Shown here: positions 12,717-23,905 of the stretch, one piece after another
How the letters are laid out: every line of letters begins with the position of its first letter
Position numbering within the stretch: position 1 is the first letter of the stretch
Origin: Tillandsia leiboldiana
Taxonomy: Eukaryota; Streptophyta; Magnoliopsida; Poales; Bromeliaceae
DNA: 64,000 nt
Reading direction: 5' to 3'
Assembly (NCBI GenBank): GCA_029204045.2
Contig: CM055060.1
Location: 59,244,104-59,308,103 of the forward strand
The notes under the pieces: generated by a model
The model's database searches: none
Seen by the model: the letters and a program-made list of their open reading frames with translations, nothing else
Told to the model about the DNA's origin: nothing
Translations under genes and position numbers: made by a program

Positions 12717-12840
12717 GCATGCTACCCGTTTTGTTTATTTTTAAAATAAATTTAGCTGGAAATATAAAGTAATTATTAGACTTCGAACTCGGGTCTCGAA
12801 TATCAATAATTAAATTCTTTGCCACTTGCATTAGGAACGA
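12717..12840 (-). repeat. SINE-like element (tRNA-derived), minus strand
   Basis: Read on the minus strand it has a box A-like AATGCAAGTGGCAAAG, then ATTGATATTCGAGACCCGAG, a box B-like GAGTTCGAAGTC, and a body ending in AAAACGGGTAGCATGCTG. Closely similar copies lie at 15335-15447 (minus) and 53262-53411 (plus). A tRNA-derived head with A and B boxes is characteristic of SINEs. Confidence 0.6.
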
Positions 12841-13395
12841 TTGATATTACTTTGTCCAAAAACAATAAAAAAAAATAAAAATTAAAACATAAAAAATTAA
12901 TGAGGTAATTACCATTGGTTTTCAGAAACAAGCATGTGGAAATTAAACCACAGATGATTGTCTCATTAAGTAGTTGCCTGTTTATGATTATTGAAATGAT
13001 ACAAATTATTGTACATTAATTTCACTGGAGAGGATGTAAAATTGGGAATAATTGTAGTTTTTATTACTGAGATTGCATTATTATAGACCGGTTTGGTTTG
13101 GGGAGGGATAATTTGGACCCGCGAACGATCTTGAAATCGAGTCCAACATGAGTTGCATACCGGCCGGTGCCTCAAAATGATGCGACGAATTGCAACTGAT
13201 TTTCTTCCAACATAAAGACAAAATTTTGACAAGTAAATGTCCAAGATATATACCCTATCAATAAGTTAGTAGGTTTAATCATGCAAGTAACAGCAATTAA
13301 TGCGCTAGAAAAAATTTTAAAGCTTCTGCTTCAAGCTTTAGCAGAGAAGCCAAAGAGAAGCAAATCAAGGAACATGACCTTAATAAGACTTATCA

Positions 13396-13398
<3 letters not shown>
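12841..13398. other. Intergenic DNA, no gene seen
   Basis: AT-rich with one more GC-balanced patch near 13085-13180. The minus-strand ORF there has no recognisable domain. Confidence 0.5.

Positions 13399-13399
<1 letters not shown>

Positions 13400-13482
<83 letters not shown>
13400..13482. repeat. Compound (AT)n(GA)n microsatellite
   Basis: About 17 AT units followed by about 23 GA units. Confidence 0.95.
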
Positions 13483-13485
<3 letters not shown>

Positions 13486-13707
13486 CCACCTACTATACTT
13501 ATTGTACTCATAAGTTTTCGGCTTGTGGATGAAAAATATGCTGTTAGGATTATAATGGTTTCCTAAGATTTATACTATTTCACCAATAACCTACTAAACT
13601 CTAGAAGGACCACTATCATCCTACCCGCACATTCCTTCATCCAAGGATGAAAAAGTTATGAGTACAAAGGAGCCTATATGTACTCATAAGAGTATAGTAG
13701 CCCTACG
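13483..13707. mobile_element. MITE, family with CTACTATACTC ends, copy 1
   Basis: Left end CCTACTATACTTATTGTACTC and right end GTACTCATAAGAGTATAGTAGCC are inverted repeats. The interior has a second pair: TGGATGAAAAATATGC... against ...CATCCAAGGATGAAAAAG. It is the first of three tandem copies. Confidence 0.75.
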
Positions 13708-13714
13708 GTATATG

Positions 13715-13916
13715 AGTTCGGCTACTATACTCTTATAAGTAAAATCCTGTCGTACTCATAAATTTTCATCTCTTGGATGAAAAAATGTGCGGTTAGAATT
13801 ATAATAGTCCATAGGATTTATACTATTTCACCAACAACCTAGTAAACGCTAGGGGAACCACTATCATTCTAACCGCACATTTCTTCATTCAAGGATGAAA
13901 AAGTTATGAGTATATA
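13715..13916. mobile_element. MITE, CTACTATACTC family, copy 2 (right end truncated)
   Basis: Left end GGCTACTATACTCTTATAAG. The interior parallels copy 1 (CTTGGATGAAAAAATGTGCGG; ACCTAGTAAACGCTAGGGG; CCGCACATTTCTTCATTC). It stops at GTTATGAGTA followed by a short (TA)n, so the expected right terminal repeat is missing. Confidence 0.7.
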
Positions 13917-13923
13917 TATAGCG

Positions 13924-14156
13924 TAGGGCTACTATACTCTTATGAGTATAAATCTCTTTATACTCATAACTTTTGTACTCTTGGATGAAATAATGTGCAG
14001 TTAGGATAATAGTGGTCTCCCTAAGATTTAGTTGATTGTTGATGAAATAGTATAAATCTTGAGAATTACTATAATCCTAACCGCACGTTCCTTCATCAAA
14101 TGGCTGAAAACTTATAAGTATGAAAGGAATTTACTCATAAGAGTATAATAGCCGGA

Positions 14157-14157
<1 letters not shown>
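13924..14157. mobile_element. MITE, CTACTATACTC family, copy 3
   Basis: Left end GTAGGGCTACTATACTCTTA and right end TTACTCATAAGAGTATAATA then GCC are inverted repeats. The interior matches copies 1 and 2 (GGATGAAATAATGTGCAG; CCGCACGTTCCTTCATC). Confidence 0.75.

Positions 14158-14159
<2 letters not shown>

Positions 14160-14191
<32 letters not shown>
14160..14191. repeat. (TA)n microsatellite
   Basis: Short TA tract separating two different MITE families. Confidence 0.95.
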
Positions 14192-14571
<380 letters not shown>

Positions 14572-14777
14572 TGAGCTATTATGTTGGTGTTTGTAGGTTT
14601 TTAATCATTCGATAAAAAATGTGTGATTAGGATGATAGTGGACCTATTGAATTAAGTGAGTGGTTGGTGGAATAAAATAATCTAAGGGATGAAATTAGTC
14701 AAAGGGATGGATCTAACGGTAGAAAACTTATAAGCATCAATTGCTTTGTACTTGTACAAACATAGTAACCAGACTCA
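14572..14777. mobile_element. MITE-like element, TA-flanked family, copy 2
   Basis: Shares AAAAATGTGTGATTAGGATG, ATAGTGGACC, GGTTGGTGGAATA and GGATCTAACGGTAGAAAAC with the elements at 11345 and 14789. Ends are AATTGAGCTATTATG and CATAGTAACCAGACTCA. Confidence 0.6.
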
Positions 14778-14788
14778 ATATATATAGA

Positions 14789-15049
14789 ATTAGGCTATTA
14801 TGCTATTGCTATTAAGTTTTTGACCCTTGGATAAAGTGATATAAAGTTAGGATAATAATGAGCTTCTAGTATTTAATGGGTGGTTAAGCAAATAGTATGG
14901 TCTAAAGGATGGAAATGATAATGGCCCCTTAAATTTAGTAGATGGTTGGTAAAATAGTATGATCTAAAAAGTAAAATTAGTCAAAGATATCAATCTAACG
15001 GTAGAAAACTTACAGATATTAATTACTTGACACTTTTACAAATATAACA

Positions 15050-15054
<5 letters not shown>
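14789..15054. mobile_element. MITE-like element, TA-flanked family, copy 3
   Basis: Begins AATTAGGCTATTATGC, with interior TTAGTAGATGGTTGGTAAAATAG and CAATCTAACGGTAGAAAAC. It ends at the (TC)n(TA)n tract. It appears to carry an internal duplication of the central block (two GGTTG...AAATAGTATG-like segments). Confidence 0.55.

Positions 15055-15122
<68 letters not shown>
15055..15122. repeat. Compound (CT)n(TA)n microsatellite
   Basis: About 13 CT units then about 21 TA units. Confidence 0.95.
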
Positions 15123-15126
<4 letters not shown>

Positions 15127-15334
15127 GAAGGAAAGTTTTAAAATGTTCTCCAATAGCACAATTTTATGAGAAGTTCTAATTTATCTTACATAATAATATT
15201 ACAATTTATTATGTTTCAACATATATTTTTAAACCAAAATTTCAAATTGCATCATAAAATAACATGTGGCGCAATTTTATTTAATATTAAAAAATATTTT
15301 TTAATAATTAATTATTTATTTTTTTGAAAGAAAG

Positions 15335-15447
15335 ATAGCATACTATCCGTTTTGTTTATCTTTTAAATAAACTTAACTGAAAATGTGAAATAAGTAGACT
15401 TCCAACTCATAACCTCTAGTATCAACCATTAAATTCTTTACATTTAT
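15335..15447 (-). repeat. SINE-like element, minus strand
   Basis: Same family as 12717-12840: ATAGCATACTATCCGTTTTG at the tail side, then AACTTAACTGAAAATGTG, GACTTCCAACTCATAACC (decayed box B) and ATCAACCATTAAATTCTTT. The head/box A end is degraded. Confidence 0.55.
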
Positions 15448-17073
15448 TTATTTGTTATCATTTAGTATATGGGGTTTCATATTCTCTTTGTATTCTTATC
15501 TTCATGAGGTGCACTCAAAATTAGGAATTTAAGAGGTCAATTAATAATGGCAATTAAAATTGTGGATGAAAGGTTGGTGGAGATGAAGCATACAAATTTT
15601 TAGCTTGGGTTATACATTAAAATTTACACATAATAAATTTATTGAAGTTTAAGTTACATTCTTCAAATATATGTTTTACTATCTAATTATGCTAATAAAA
15701 TAGTATTAATAAATTGAAAGTTCCATCCTTAATTTTCTTTGCTCTACATAAACCGAGATAAGTAATGTACCATGACTTTTGAAATTTCCTTCATAAATGT
15801 TCAATTATATTTTACTCTTTAAAATCATATATACAATGACCAAGCCCTTTATAAAAAAAAAAAAATTAATAGTTTTTGTAGCAAGAGAACCACATTTCTC
15901 AATAATCTCGGTCCTCTTATATATCAAATCTTTTCTCCAGATTATTACAATAACTTTTAGTTAATTTTGTCCTTTTCAATTTATAATTCATATATACTTT
16001 CACGTGCATGCATCTTTATCTATAGTTACAAACCTAGCAATTATGAAAACCAATAAAAGATAAATACCTAATTAATTTTACGTACAAAAACTTATCTTTA
16101 AATTTTGATTCAAAACCTTAATTTTTTAAAAAAAACTAAAAGTACAACTGTACATCTCATATTCATGTGTTTTATATTCTTTAGATATTTCTTACCTCAT
16201 CTCACATACAAAAAATTAGTTAGGATATGAATTAGTTTTAAATTTCCTTTTCTTTTCTTTTTTTCTCTCTCTCTTTTTCTTCTGTTAGGAGGATTTTTTA
16301 AAAAAAATTAATTGAATGTGTAATTTATTGAATCTTTTCAGTTTAATTTGTTTAAATAATTAATTTTTTGATAAAAAATTAGAGCATGCAGTACACTCAT
16401 CGAATGTTTGTGTCTTTTTTCGACACAACGTGTTTCCTATAGTTTTTTTTTTTTTTTTTTTTCTCTTTAAAATTTTCTTTTTCTTTTCCTGTAGCTTTAT
16501 TTTAGTTCATTGTGATTGTCAATTTAATTTTTAATGTACTTTACTGATTATTTTTAAGATTGTTGAAAATTTTATGATAATTTATATTCTCATATTTTTT
16601 AGAGTTATTTAGGAATGAAAACAAAATTGTTCTAATAATTCGGATATATCGAGTTAAGTCAAATATTACCATGCAATGTGGCTTGAGATCATGTAAATAT
16701 ACTAATTAAAAACTAAATAAAAATAATAATTTTTAAACTTTAAAATTATCTAAATTTGTAGAAATATAAAACTACAGTTATAACCACATGCATATTAAGA
16801 TTTTTTAAGATCTTCTTTCAACACCTCTACTCTCTTTTTTTTTCTTTTTTCTTTTTTTCTTTTTTTTTCTTTTTTTTTCTTTTTTTTTTTGCAAGTGTCT
16901 AATTTAAGTTTCAAATTAATTAATGTTCCATATTCTTAATTAATTAGTAGCTGCAAAATCAAACATAATTAAAACCATTAATACATCACGATCAATCCAA
17001 AGATTGCAGATACATGCGTAACGAATTTAAGCCTCTTAGAATCATCAGTTGTGTCACTCCTCATTCTTTCTTC

Positions 17074-17107
<34 letters not shown>

Positions 17108-17280
17108 TGTAGTACTATCACAATTCCTGGAACCAACATCTACAAATGTTTAATTCCGAGCTTGTGGCAAAATCGTGTGCCGCGTCCGTGCTATGCGAGC
17201 CATGGAAAAGATGCTGCATCAGGCCCTCATTTATTCAATTTGGCGAAAAACTGTTTATTAAACTTATATATTTATTAAAA

Positions 17281-17283
<3 letters not shown>
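15448..17283. other. AT-rich intergenic DNA
   Basis: No gene recognised. Contains T/C-rich runs near 16440-16480 and 16835-16890 and a (TA)n tract at about 17072-17101. Confidence 0.6.

Positions 17284-17360
<77 letters not shown>
17284..17360. repeat. (TC)n microsatellite
   Basis: About 38 perfect TC units. Confidence 0.95.
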
Positions 17361-17362
<2 letters not shown>

Positions 17363-17908
17363 GATGTTACTTTCAAACTTTGAAACAATATGTGGCCAAA
17401 GAGGAGGGCTCGCCATTGATCTAACTACGTAGAGAGAAATATAAAATATTTGATATTATATTTAAATTTAAATTTTAAAATTTTAGATTTAATGTAATAT
17501 ATTTAAAAATATTGTAATCCGAAATAATTATTTCGGATTTAAAGTTTAGATTTTTAATCGGATTCGAATTTAAATATAAATTTTCAAAATTCGTCTGTCT
17601 GATTCGAATTTGAATTCAAATTTCAAATTTGATAGTGGGGCTCAGTTTTTATCATTTGTAATGTAATGAATTAGAAATTTTGGACTTTTTATCATAATAT
17701 GTAACTACTTTTTTTTTCTTTTTAATATTCCTTTGTTTCTTTGGGTTTAATGCTCGCATTTAAAGGCTTGGTTTTTTGCTTGCTTGCAAGCATATGAATT
17801 GCTCCTCTTGTAGGCGACAGAGACATCAAACCGTGCCCACCCAAATTAATATAAAATTTGAGTGCGTCGTAGATGACGAGGCTACATGCAATGCACAATA
17901 TACACCTG

Positions 17909-17951
<43 letters not shown>

Positions 17952-18071
17952 GGATCACATGACATGACCCACCCAAAGACTTAGAACCGTTACCGACAAA
18001 GGGAACGTGTTAAGGAAATAGACTTTTGTGGTTTTGTTGTTAATGAAATTTTCAACATTAATGGGGAATTA

Positions 18072-18118
<47 letters not shown>

Positions 18119-19636
18119 TATTAATCCCCTCAAACAACTATTTTGCATCATGGATTCTTAGGTATGTATAAGGTTGTTATATATAGAGATCTCAAGAGTA
18201 CATAAAATAATCATCCTTGAGGTTGCCATATATGTTCCTGTAATCTTTTGTAACTAAACCTCCACTGAAAAGAAAAAAACTGAAACATTGTAACATGAGG
18301 TTCATCTGGGAACACTGTTTTTTGGTTGCCTTAATCACGTTATACAAATTAAGACAAATATTTTTACATGGCATTTAAAACAGAAGGTTATGAGTTTGAA
18401 TCTTATTTTTTTCTCGTTTGATTTAAGTCTAAGTCGGAGCATTTGAAAATTCGGGTTTTGATAAGAAATCACTGGGTCGCACTCCGACGTGTACGCAATT
18501 TTGGTTTAGTTGGAACTCTAATTAGTTATGTGACTATGAGATGCATCAAATCACGCCTTGACCTAATACTTTAGACCCAATCTCACTTTAGCCCATTTCG
18601 ACCACTATGGAATATGGACTACAGAGACACACATCTGGGCCCAACCCATTTAGATTTTGTATGGGAGCAAAAATGCATATAGAAAGGATGATTTTGGAGG
18701 TTAGATATTATTAGTGTTAAACCACAGTTTTAAAAGTAATTCTAACATACTTTAGAATCATTCTGATTGATATAGAAAGGATGAATACAACCAAACTAGA
18801 TACAATTAGAGTCACACCAAACTCTGGCCGGGTTGAACCAAGTGATCACATTTATTTGAGCTCTAGGACCACCTGCAGGACCAGAGATGAATGAATAAAT
18901 CATAAGGACCACTTGTGCCCATAACTGGTCCAAACCCAACCCCATCCTTTTGGGTGCGTGCATGTGTCAAGGGTTTTGGACTTTAATTGACAATGTCTTG
19001 TCCATGACCTTATGGAAACCTTTGGTCCCCTTCAGGCTACACCCCTATTTGGGGAACTTTCCCCAGGATATCCAAAACCCTACTAGAGCTCATGGGCACA
19101 CATGGGCTGAAGTTTGAGTGTAAAGTTTGGACAACTACTTTTGACTTTGTAATATTAAAAAAAAAATTAAGAAATTTTAAGATTATAGTGTAAAAATATC
19201 AGCTCTGGAGTGAAAATAGTATAAAAATTTTTATGTATCTTTCCGATGTATAAGTCGTACCGCTCTTTTATAATGCATGCTTATTAATAAAATTACATAT
19301 CGCGCACAACGGTACATGGAAACAACAAGTAATTAATTATCATTTTATGAACAGTACTTTTAAAAGTGGTAAGTACTTCTAACTTTTTAGGCTATTAAAT
19401 CCATACCAATTCAACTGTCAATAATAAATCCTAGATATTTATAAGAATGGTACTTCTAAAAGTATTCCTATATATGCACTCTTTTCGAAATTTTAATTAT
19501 TCAAACCATAATTTTTTTACTTATGAAAAATAATAAATTGTAAAAAAAAAAATCTGAGGAGCAGAAAAGATCTCCTTGTATACGATATTAATAATGTTCA
19601 TTATTAAACTAATTAAATTCACCTTATAAACCTCTC
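17361..19636. other. AT-rich intergenic DNA with two microsatellites
   Basis: (TA)n at 17910-17948 and (TTA)n at 18070-18116. The A/T-rich stretch at 17440-17640 includes the palindrome AATCCGAAATAATTATTTCGG. The more balanced stretch 18400-19100 has no ORF of note. Confidence 0.6.
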
Positions 19637-19682
19637 ATGCATGATGCATGATGCGTGATGCGTGATGCATGATGCGTGATAT
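19637..19682. repeat. Short minisatellite of ATGCATG/ATGCGTG units
   Basis: Four to five near-identical 8-10 bp units (GATGCATGATGCGTGATGCG...) immediately before a GC-rich island. Confidence 0.8.
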
Positions 19683-19689
19683 CCAGTTG

Positions 19690-20200
19690 ATCACTCTCAC
19701 CCACACCCTGCGGCGGCGGCGGCGGCGAATCCGATCCTCGACATCGATCGCGACGTCGTACACTCCACCGGCGCAACCGCGAGCGGCGTCCCCGCCACCG
19801 CGACGCGCGCCAGCTGGGGCACGAAGTAGAGCGTGGGGTGGAGGTCGCTCGGCACCAATATGGGGGTGTAGGAGATATTAATATGCAAATTAAGCGTACG
19901 TCGTCGGCGTAGGGGCCGAGGGATAATAGGGATAGGAAAACCCAGTGGACTTGGGCGTAGGGAGGCAGTAGGAGAAGGATAGAAAGCCTAGATAGCTTTG
20001 CACTATAATAAAATTATGCTATAGCGACATTTGAGCTAGCCAGGTTGTTGCAGGGGAGCAGAGGCCGACGTAGTTGCTGAGGAGGAGGATGGTGGAGAAA
20101 GGGAGGGGAGACGACGGGGAGCAGTGGTCCTGCAGGTGGTGGAGGGTCAGGTGGAGTCCGCCGGAGCTGTTCAGGTGCTGCTGCTGCTCTTCTCAGGGCG
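19690..20200 (-). pseudogene. GC-rich coding-like relics, minus strand, unidentified
   Basis: Two GC-rich blocks (19705-19920 and 20040-20200) stand out from AT-rich surroundings. Read on the minus strand the second gives LHLTLHHLQDHCSPSSP... and LLLSNYVGLCSP, and the first gives YTPILVPSDLHPTLYFVPQL followed by ARVAVAGTPLAVAP. These have protein-like composition, but no ATG-to-stop gene links them and splice sites are unclear. They may be exons of a dead or captured gene. I do not recognise the family. Confidence 0.35.
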
Positions 20201-21177
20201 AAAAAAGGCAGGAAAATATATACTAAGATTATTTCTTAATTATTATTATTATATTATTATTATTATTTTTTGGAGTTAAGTTTCAAAGTTAGCTTTTTTT
20301 TTTTTTTTCTGACACAAATTATTATTATTTTTTTAAAAGTTACTTTGGCGAGGTCCAATTTTAAGCTCCTTTGATTCCAAAATGCCCGAGCGCAATTGCC
20401 TTCAGAGTTGTGATATCTGCCGAAAATTCGGAGAACTAAATAGACGCTCAGAACTAATCTTTGATCACAGGGCTCCAAAGCAAGCCAATGGTTGAGTCCC
20501 ATGACCCAACTGTGCTGTGAATTTTGATGATTTTTATCCGAGCTAATCAACAGCAGATGATTAGTCGCGACAAGCTATAATGACTCGGTTTCAATGCATC
20601 AAATTTATAAGGTGGCTGGGGCCAAGAATCTTATTATAATAGCAAGTTACAAAAGGCCATTTGTGCAGTTGCACGTCATGTGCAACTGCTTGAATGCTGT
20701 TTAGCTCATCATGATGAGATAATGATGTGTATATAATTTAGGCCTTTTGTATCCGTGGCTGCATTAGCTAGAAGAAAAATGCCAAGCTGCTCCCATTATC
20801 CTTGTCTTCTCAATAATTGATGAGGGTGACTAAGCGAACCCCGAAACCCCTAAATGGGTTAGTGGAAACTTATAATTAACCCTATAACTCTACCACATAA
20901 AAATTAGGGAAATCGACCCTTGGCATATTTTGGGATTTATTTCCAGACCTCATTAGGGTGTGTTTGAGTAGGAATCCCAATTTTTTTTTTTTTTTTTTTT
21001 TTCGTAAATCCGAATCCCTGCAAAGATCCGCCACCCGAATAGGGCAGGGTTGGAAAAAATTGTCCCACGGCAAAATTTTGGATACCCTCAAAATAATATT
21101 ACATGTTATTATATTATTCTGAACTATTTATTAATATAGAAAACAACTTTGATTCATTAAATATATTTTAAACATAA
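20201..21177. other. Intergenic DNA, no gene seen
   Basis: Contains a 10-bp-arm palindrome GCAGTTGCAC-GTCAT-GTGCAACTGC at 20665-20689 and poly(T) runs. No convincing ORF. Confidence 0.55.
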
Positions 21178-21186
21178 TTAATTTTT

Positions 21187-21358
21187 GAGCAATGCTACAT
21201 GTACACCCCGAAGGGGTGTACATCATACACCTCCACCATTTTAATGGTGGCGATATTTTTTACGGGTCACATCAAGTGACCCATCATCACACCCCCACCC
21301 TTGGATGGATGGGGTGTATGATGTACACCCCGAAAGGGGTGTACACATAGCATTTTCC
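21187..21358 (+). mobile_element. MITE, GAGCAATGCT family, with perfect 9-bp target duplication
   Basis: This 172-bp element begins GAGCAATGCTACATGTACAC and ends GTGTACACATAGCATTTTCC, so its termini are imperfect inverted repeats. It is flanked by exact direct copies of TTAATTTTT at 21178-21186 and 21359-21367. A 9-bp target duplication with GAG/GGA-type ends is characteristic of Mutator-like (MULE) non-autonomous elements. This copy is the one that defines the family ends. Confidence 0.92.
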
Positions 21359-21534
21359 TTAATTTTTATACAAGATTAGTTAAATAATATTTAAGTGGTA
21401 TATATTTTTAGTATTTTGATGTCTTAGTTAATAATTTGCCAATAAACATAAAATAAACAAAATAATTAATTAAAATTTAAACTAATCCGAATTACAGCTA
21501 GATTGAAGTTAACAAAAATTTTAAATAAAAAATA

Positions 21535-21540
<6 letters not shown>

Positions 21541-21613
<73 letters not shown>
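21541..21613. repeat. (TA)n microsatellite followed by (TTATA)n
   Basis: About 36 TA units, then several TATAT/TATTA units up to about 21645. Confidence 0.95.
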
Positions 21614-21619
<6 letters not shown>

Positions 21620-21862
21620 TATATTATATTATATTATATATATTATTTTACAAGCAACAGAGATCCGTGCAGGGACAGGAATGGGAGGGACCTTTTCTTG
21701 TTGGCAGGAATCGGGTGGAGACGGGGACAGGGAAGATCCCCACGTCCCCTCCCTGCCCCACTCCGCTACGTCGTCATCACTTGGTTTGAAACTTTGAATG
21801 CGTGGGCATGAGGACCGAGACATGTCAAAAAAAAAATTTAAAAAAAAATTGAAAAAGAATAA

Positions 21863-22481
21863 TGGTAGGATTTGATTATATTAGTAGTTGAATTCTGGAC
21901 TAAGATTAATACTTAAATTTTAAAGAGATAAGTTTGTTAAGATTTAAATATTAATTAGAATAAAAATTTATTTACATTAGAATTTGGATAGTTTTTGACA
22001 TAAGCTATAAATATAGCATATGTGTTATTATTTTAAGGAAGTATTAACGTGGTCACACCCATGAAGGTGGTGGGGGCTAGAATTTAGCTTCATATATATA
22101 GTGGCATCCACACCCACGGTGGTAGTAACATCCATGGAGGTGGTGGAGGTTAGGATTTAGCAACACCCATAGTCTTTTAGGTTTATAGAAGACGAGAGAA
22201 GAGAGAGAGATTCAGGAGGAGGGCTCGGGTTGAAGCTACTCTATTGCAGAAGAGGAGTCGGTGTAATCGGTGTAATTCTTCTCTTGGTTAATGAATCTTA
22301 TTTCACCCGCATATTTTTTGTATTGATTTTTTTTTCTCTTTGTGGTTGTATTGGTTCCAGTTTTGTTGAGAGGACGAGTTTATGATAAAAATCCGATTTG
22401 ACGTTTCCGCTGCGGAATCCCAACTCTAGACGGTACCAGAGCGGATTGCGGTATCGAAGCGGGTTGCGGATTCAGAGAATC
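21863..22481 (+). repeat. 5' LTR of the Copia element (3' end deleted)
   Basis: Matches the 3' LTR from TGGTAGGATTTG through GGATTCAGAGAATC. It then lacks the last roughly 30 bp present in the 3' LTR (TGGTATTGAAGAGTACCG...CCAACA) and goes directly into a primer-binding-site-like TAGTATCGGTTGCGG and the gag region. Confidence 0.75.
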
Positions 22482-22499
22482 TAGTATCGGTTGCGGAAA

Positions 22500-23880
22500 A
22501 GATCGACGGAGATAGCCACGAAGTTCGAAATCGAGAAGTTCAACGGTAAGAACAATTTCGGCTTGTGGCAAATTAAAGTTCGAGCCATTTTGATACAACA
22601 GGATTTGGACCAAACGTTGAACGGAAAAGAGGCAAAGCCGGCGGAGATTACGAATGCGGCATGGGAGAAGATGGAGCGAAAAGCGTTGAGTACGCTTCAT
22701 CTATTATTAAATGGTGATGTTCTTTACAACATAGTCAACGAGTCAACACCGGCGAAATTGTGAAAGAAATTGGAAGATCTGTACATGACCAAATCCCTAA
22801 CGAACAAATTGTATCTGAAGCAGCGACTGTTCACGCTGCGGATGCAAGAAGCGGCTAACCTACATGAGCATCTGAACGAGTTCAACAAGGTGGTGACCCA
22901 GTTGACCAGTATAGGAGTCAAACTGGATGATGAAGATAAGGCGCTTATTTTACTTTCGTCGTTACCGGTGACATATGAGCATCTTGTGACCACGTTGCTT
23001 TATGGTAAGGAGACCATAAGCGTGGAGACGGTCACGGCGGCGCTTCTCTCGAATGAGATGCGAAAGATAACTCAGGAGTCCGGCATGCAGAGTCATGACA
23101 CAGCTTTGATAGTAAAAGCGAAGAAGGATGTAAAAATATTGGCAACCGGAAATAGACAAAAGAAGCCGCTATCCGAGGTGGAGTGCTTCTATTGTCACAA
23201 GAGATGCCACATTAAGCGCAACTGTCATAAGCTTAAGGATGACTTGAATGAGTTAAAGCAGCAGAAGGAAAAAACTGTCGCGGATCAGGACAATCAGACG
23301 TCAGCGATGGTGCAGGCGGCAGAATCTGAGATGATCGATTCTGATGTGCTATATGCGGTGACCGATGATACTAAAATTTCGGATAATGTATGGGTGCTCG
23401 ATTCGGCATGTTCCTTTCACGTTTGCCCGAAAAAAGTCTTTTGCTACCTATAAGGCGATAAAACGCAAAAAAGCTCTTATGAAAAATGGGACGGCGTGCA
23501 AAGTTTTAGGAGTCGGCACGGTGAAGATCTGGATGCACGATGGGGTCGTGAGGACGCTGACAGGTGTATGACACGTTCCTGGTTTGAAGCGGAATTTGAT
23601 CTCGTTAGGTGAGGTGGACTCGAAAGGTTGCAAAATTTCAGCTTCAGGTGGAGCTATGAGGATGCAAAAACGAGATCGGATCGTGTGCGTGGCGAACAAG
23701 CGCGGGAACTTGTATGTTCTGAACGAGAGAACAATCAGAACCGAAGCAAAAGCAATTTGCGTTCCAAAAGTTCGCAGAGGCGCAATCGCTCAAGATGGAG
23801 CGGAGGATGCGACAACATTGAGCGACGGAGACAAGCTCAAGGTGGAGCTTGCGTGGAGAGCTCGATGTAGCGATTGAAGA
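22500..23880 (+). pseudogene. Copia gag-protease pseudogene
   Basis: The reading frame ATKFEIEKFNGKNNFGLWQI... is Copia Gag, but the expected ATG before it is ATA (22512). A TGA at 22761-22763 interrupts LW/KKLEDLYMTKSL, and Gag then continues to a CX2CX4HX4C knuckle CFYCHKRCHIKRNC. The protease start WVLDSACSFHVCPKK follows. A frameshift near 23428 moves the frame to YKAIKRKKALMKNG and TVKIWMHDGVVRTL. A TGA at 23569-23571 precedes HVPGLKRNLISLGE and GNLYVLNE (GAG-pre-integrase). The remainder of pol is deleted, and the frame ends just before the polypurine tract. No active protein can be made. Confidence 0.85.
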
Positions 23881-23905
23881 CTACAAATCAAATCAAGGTG
23901 GAGAT

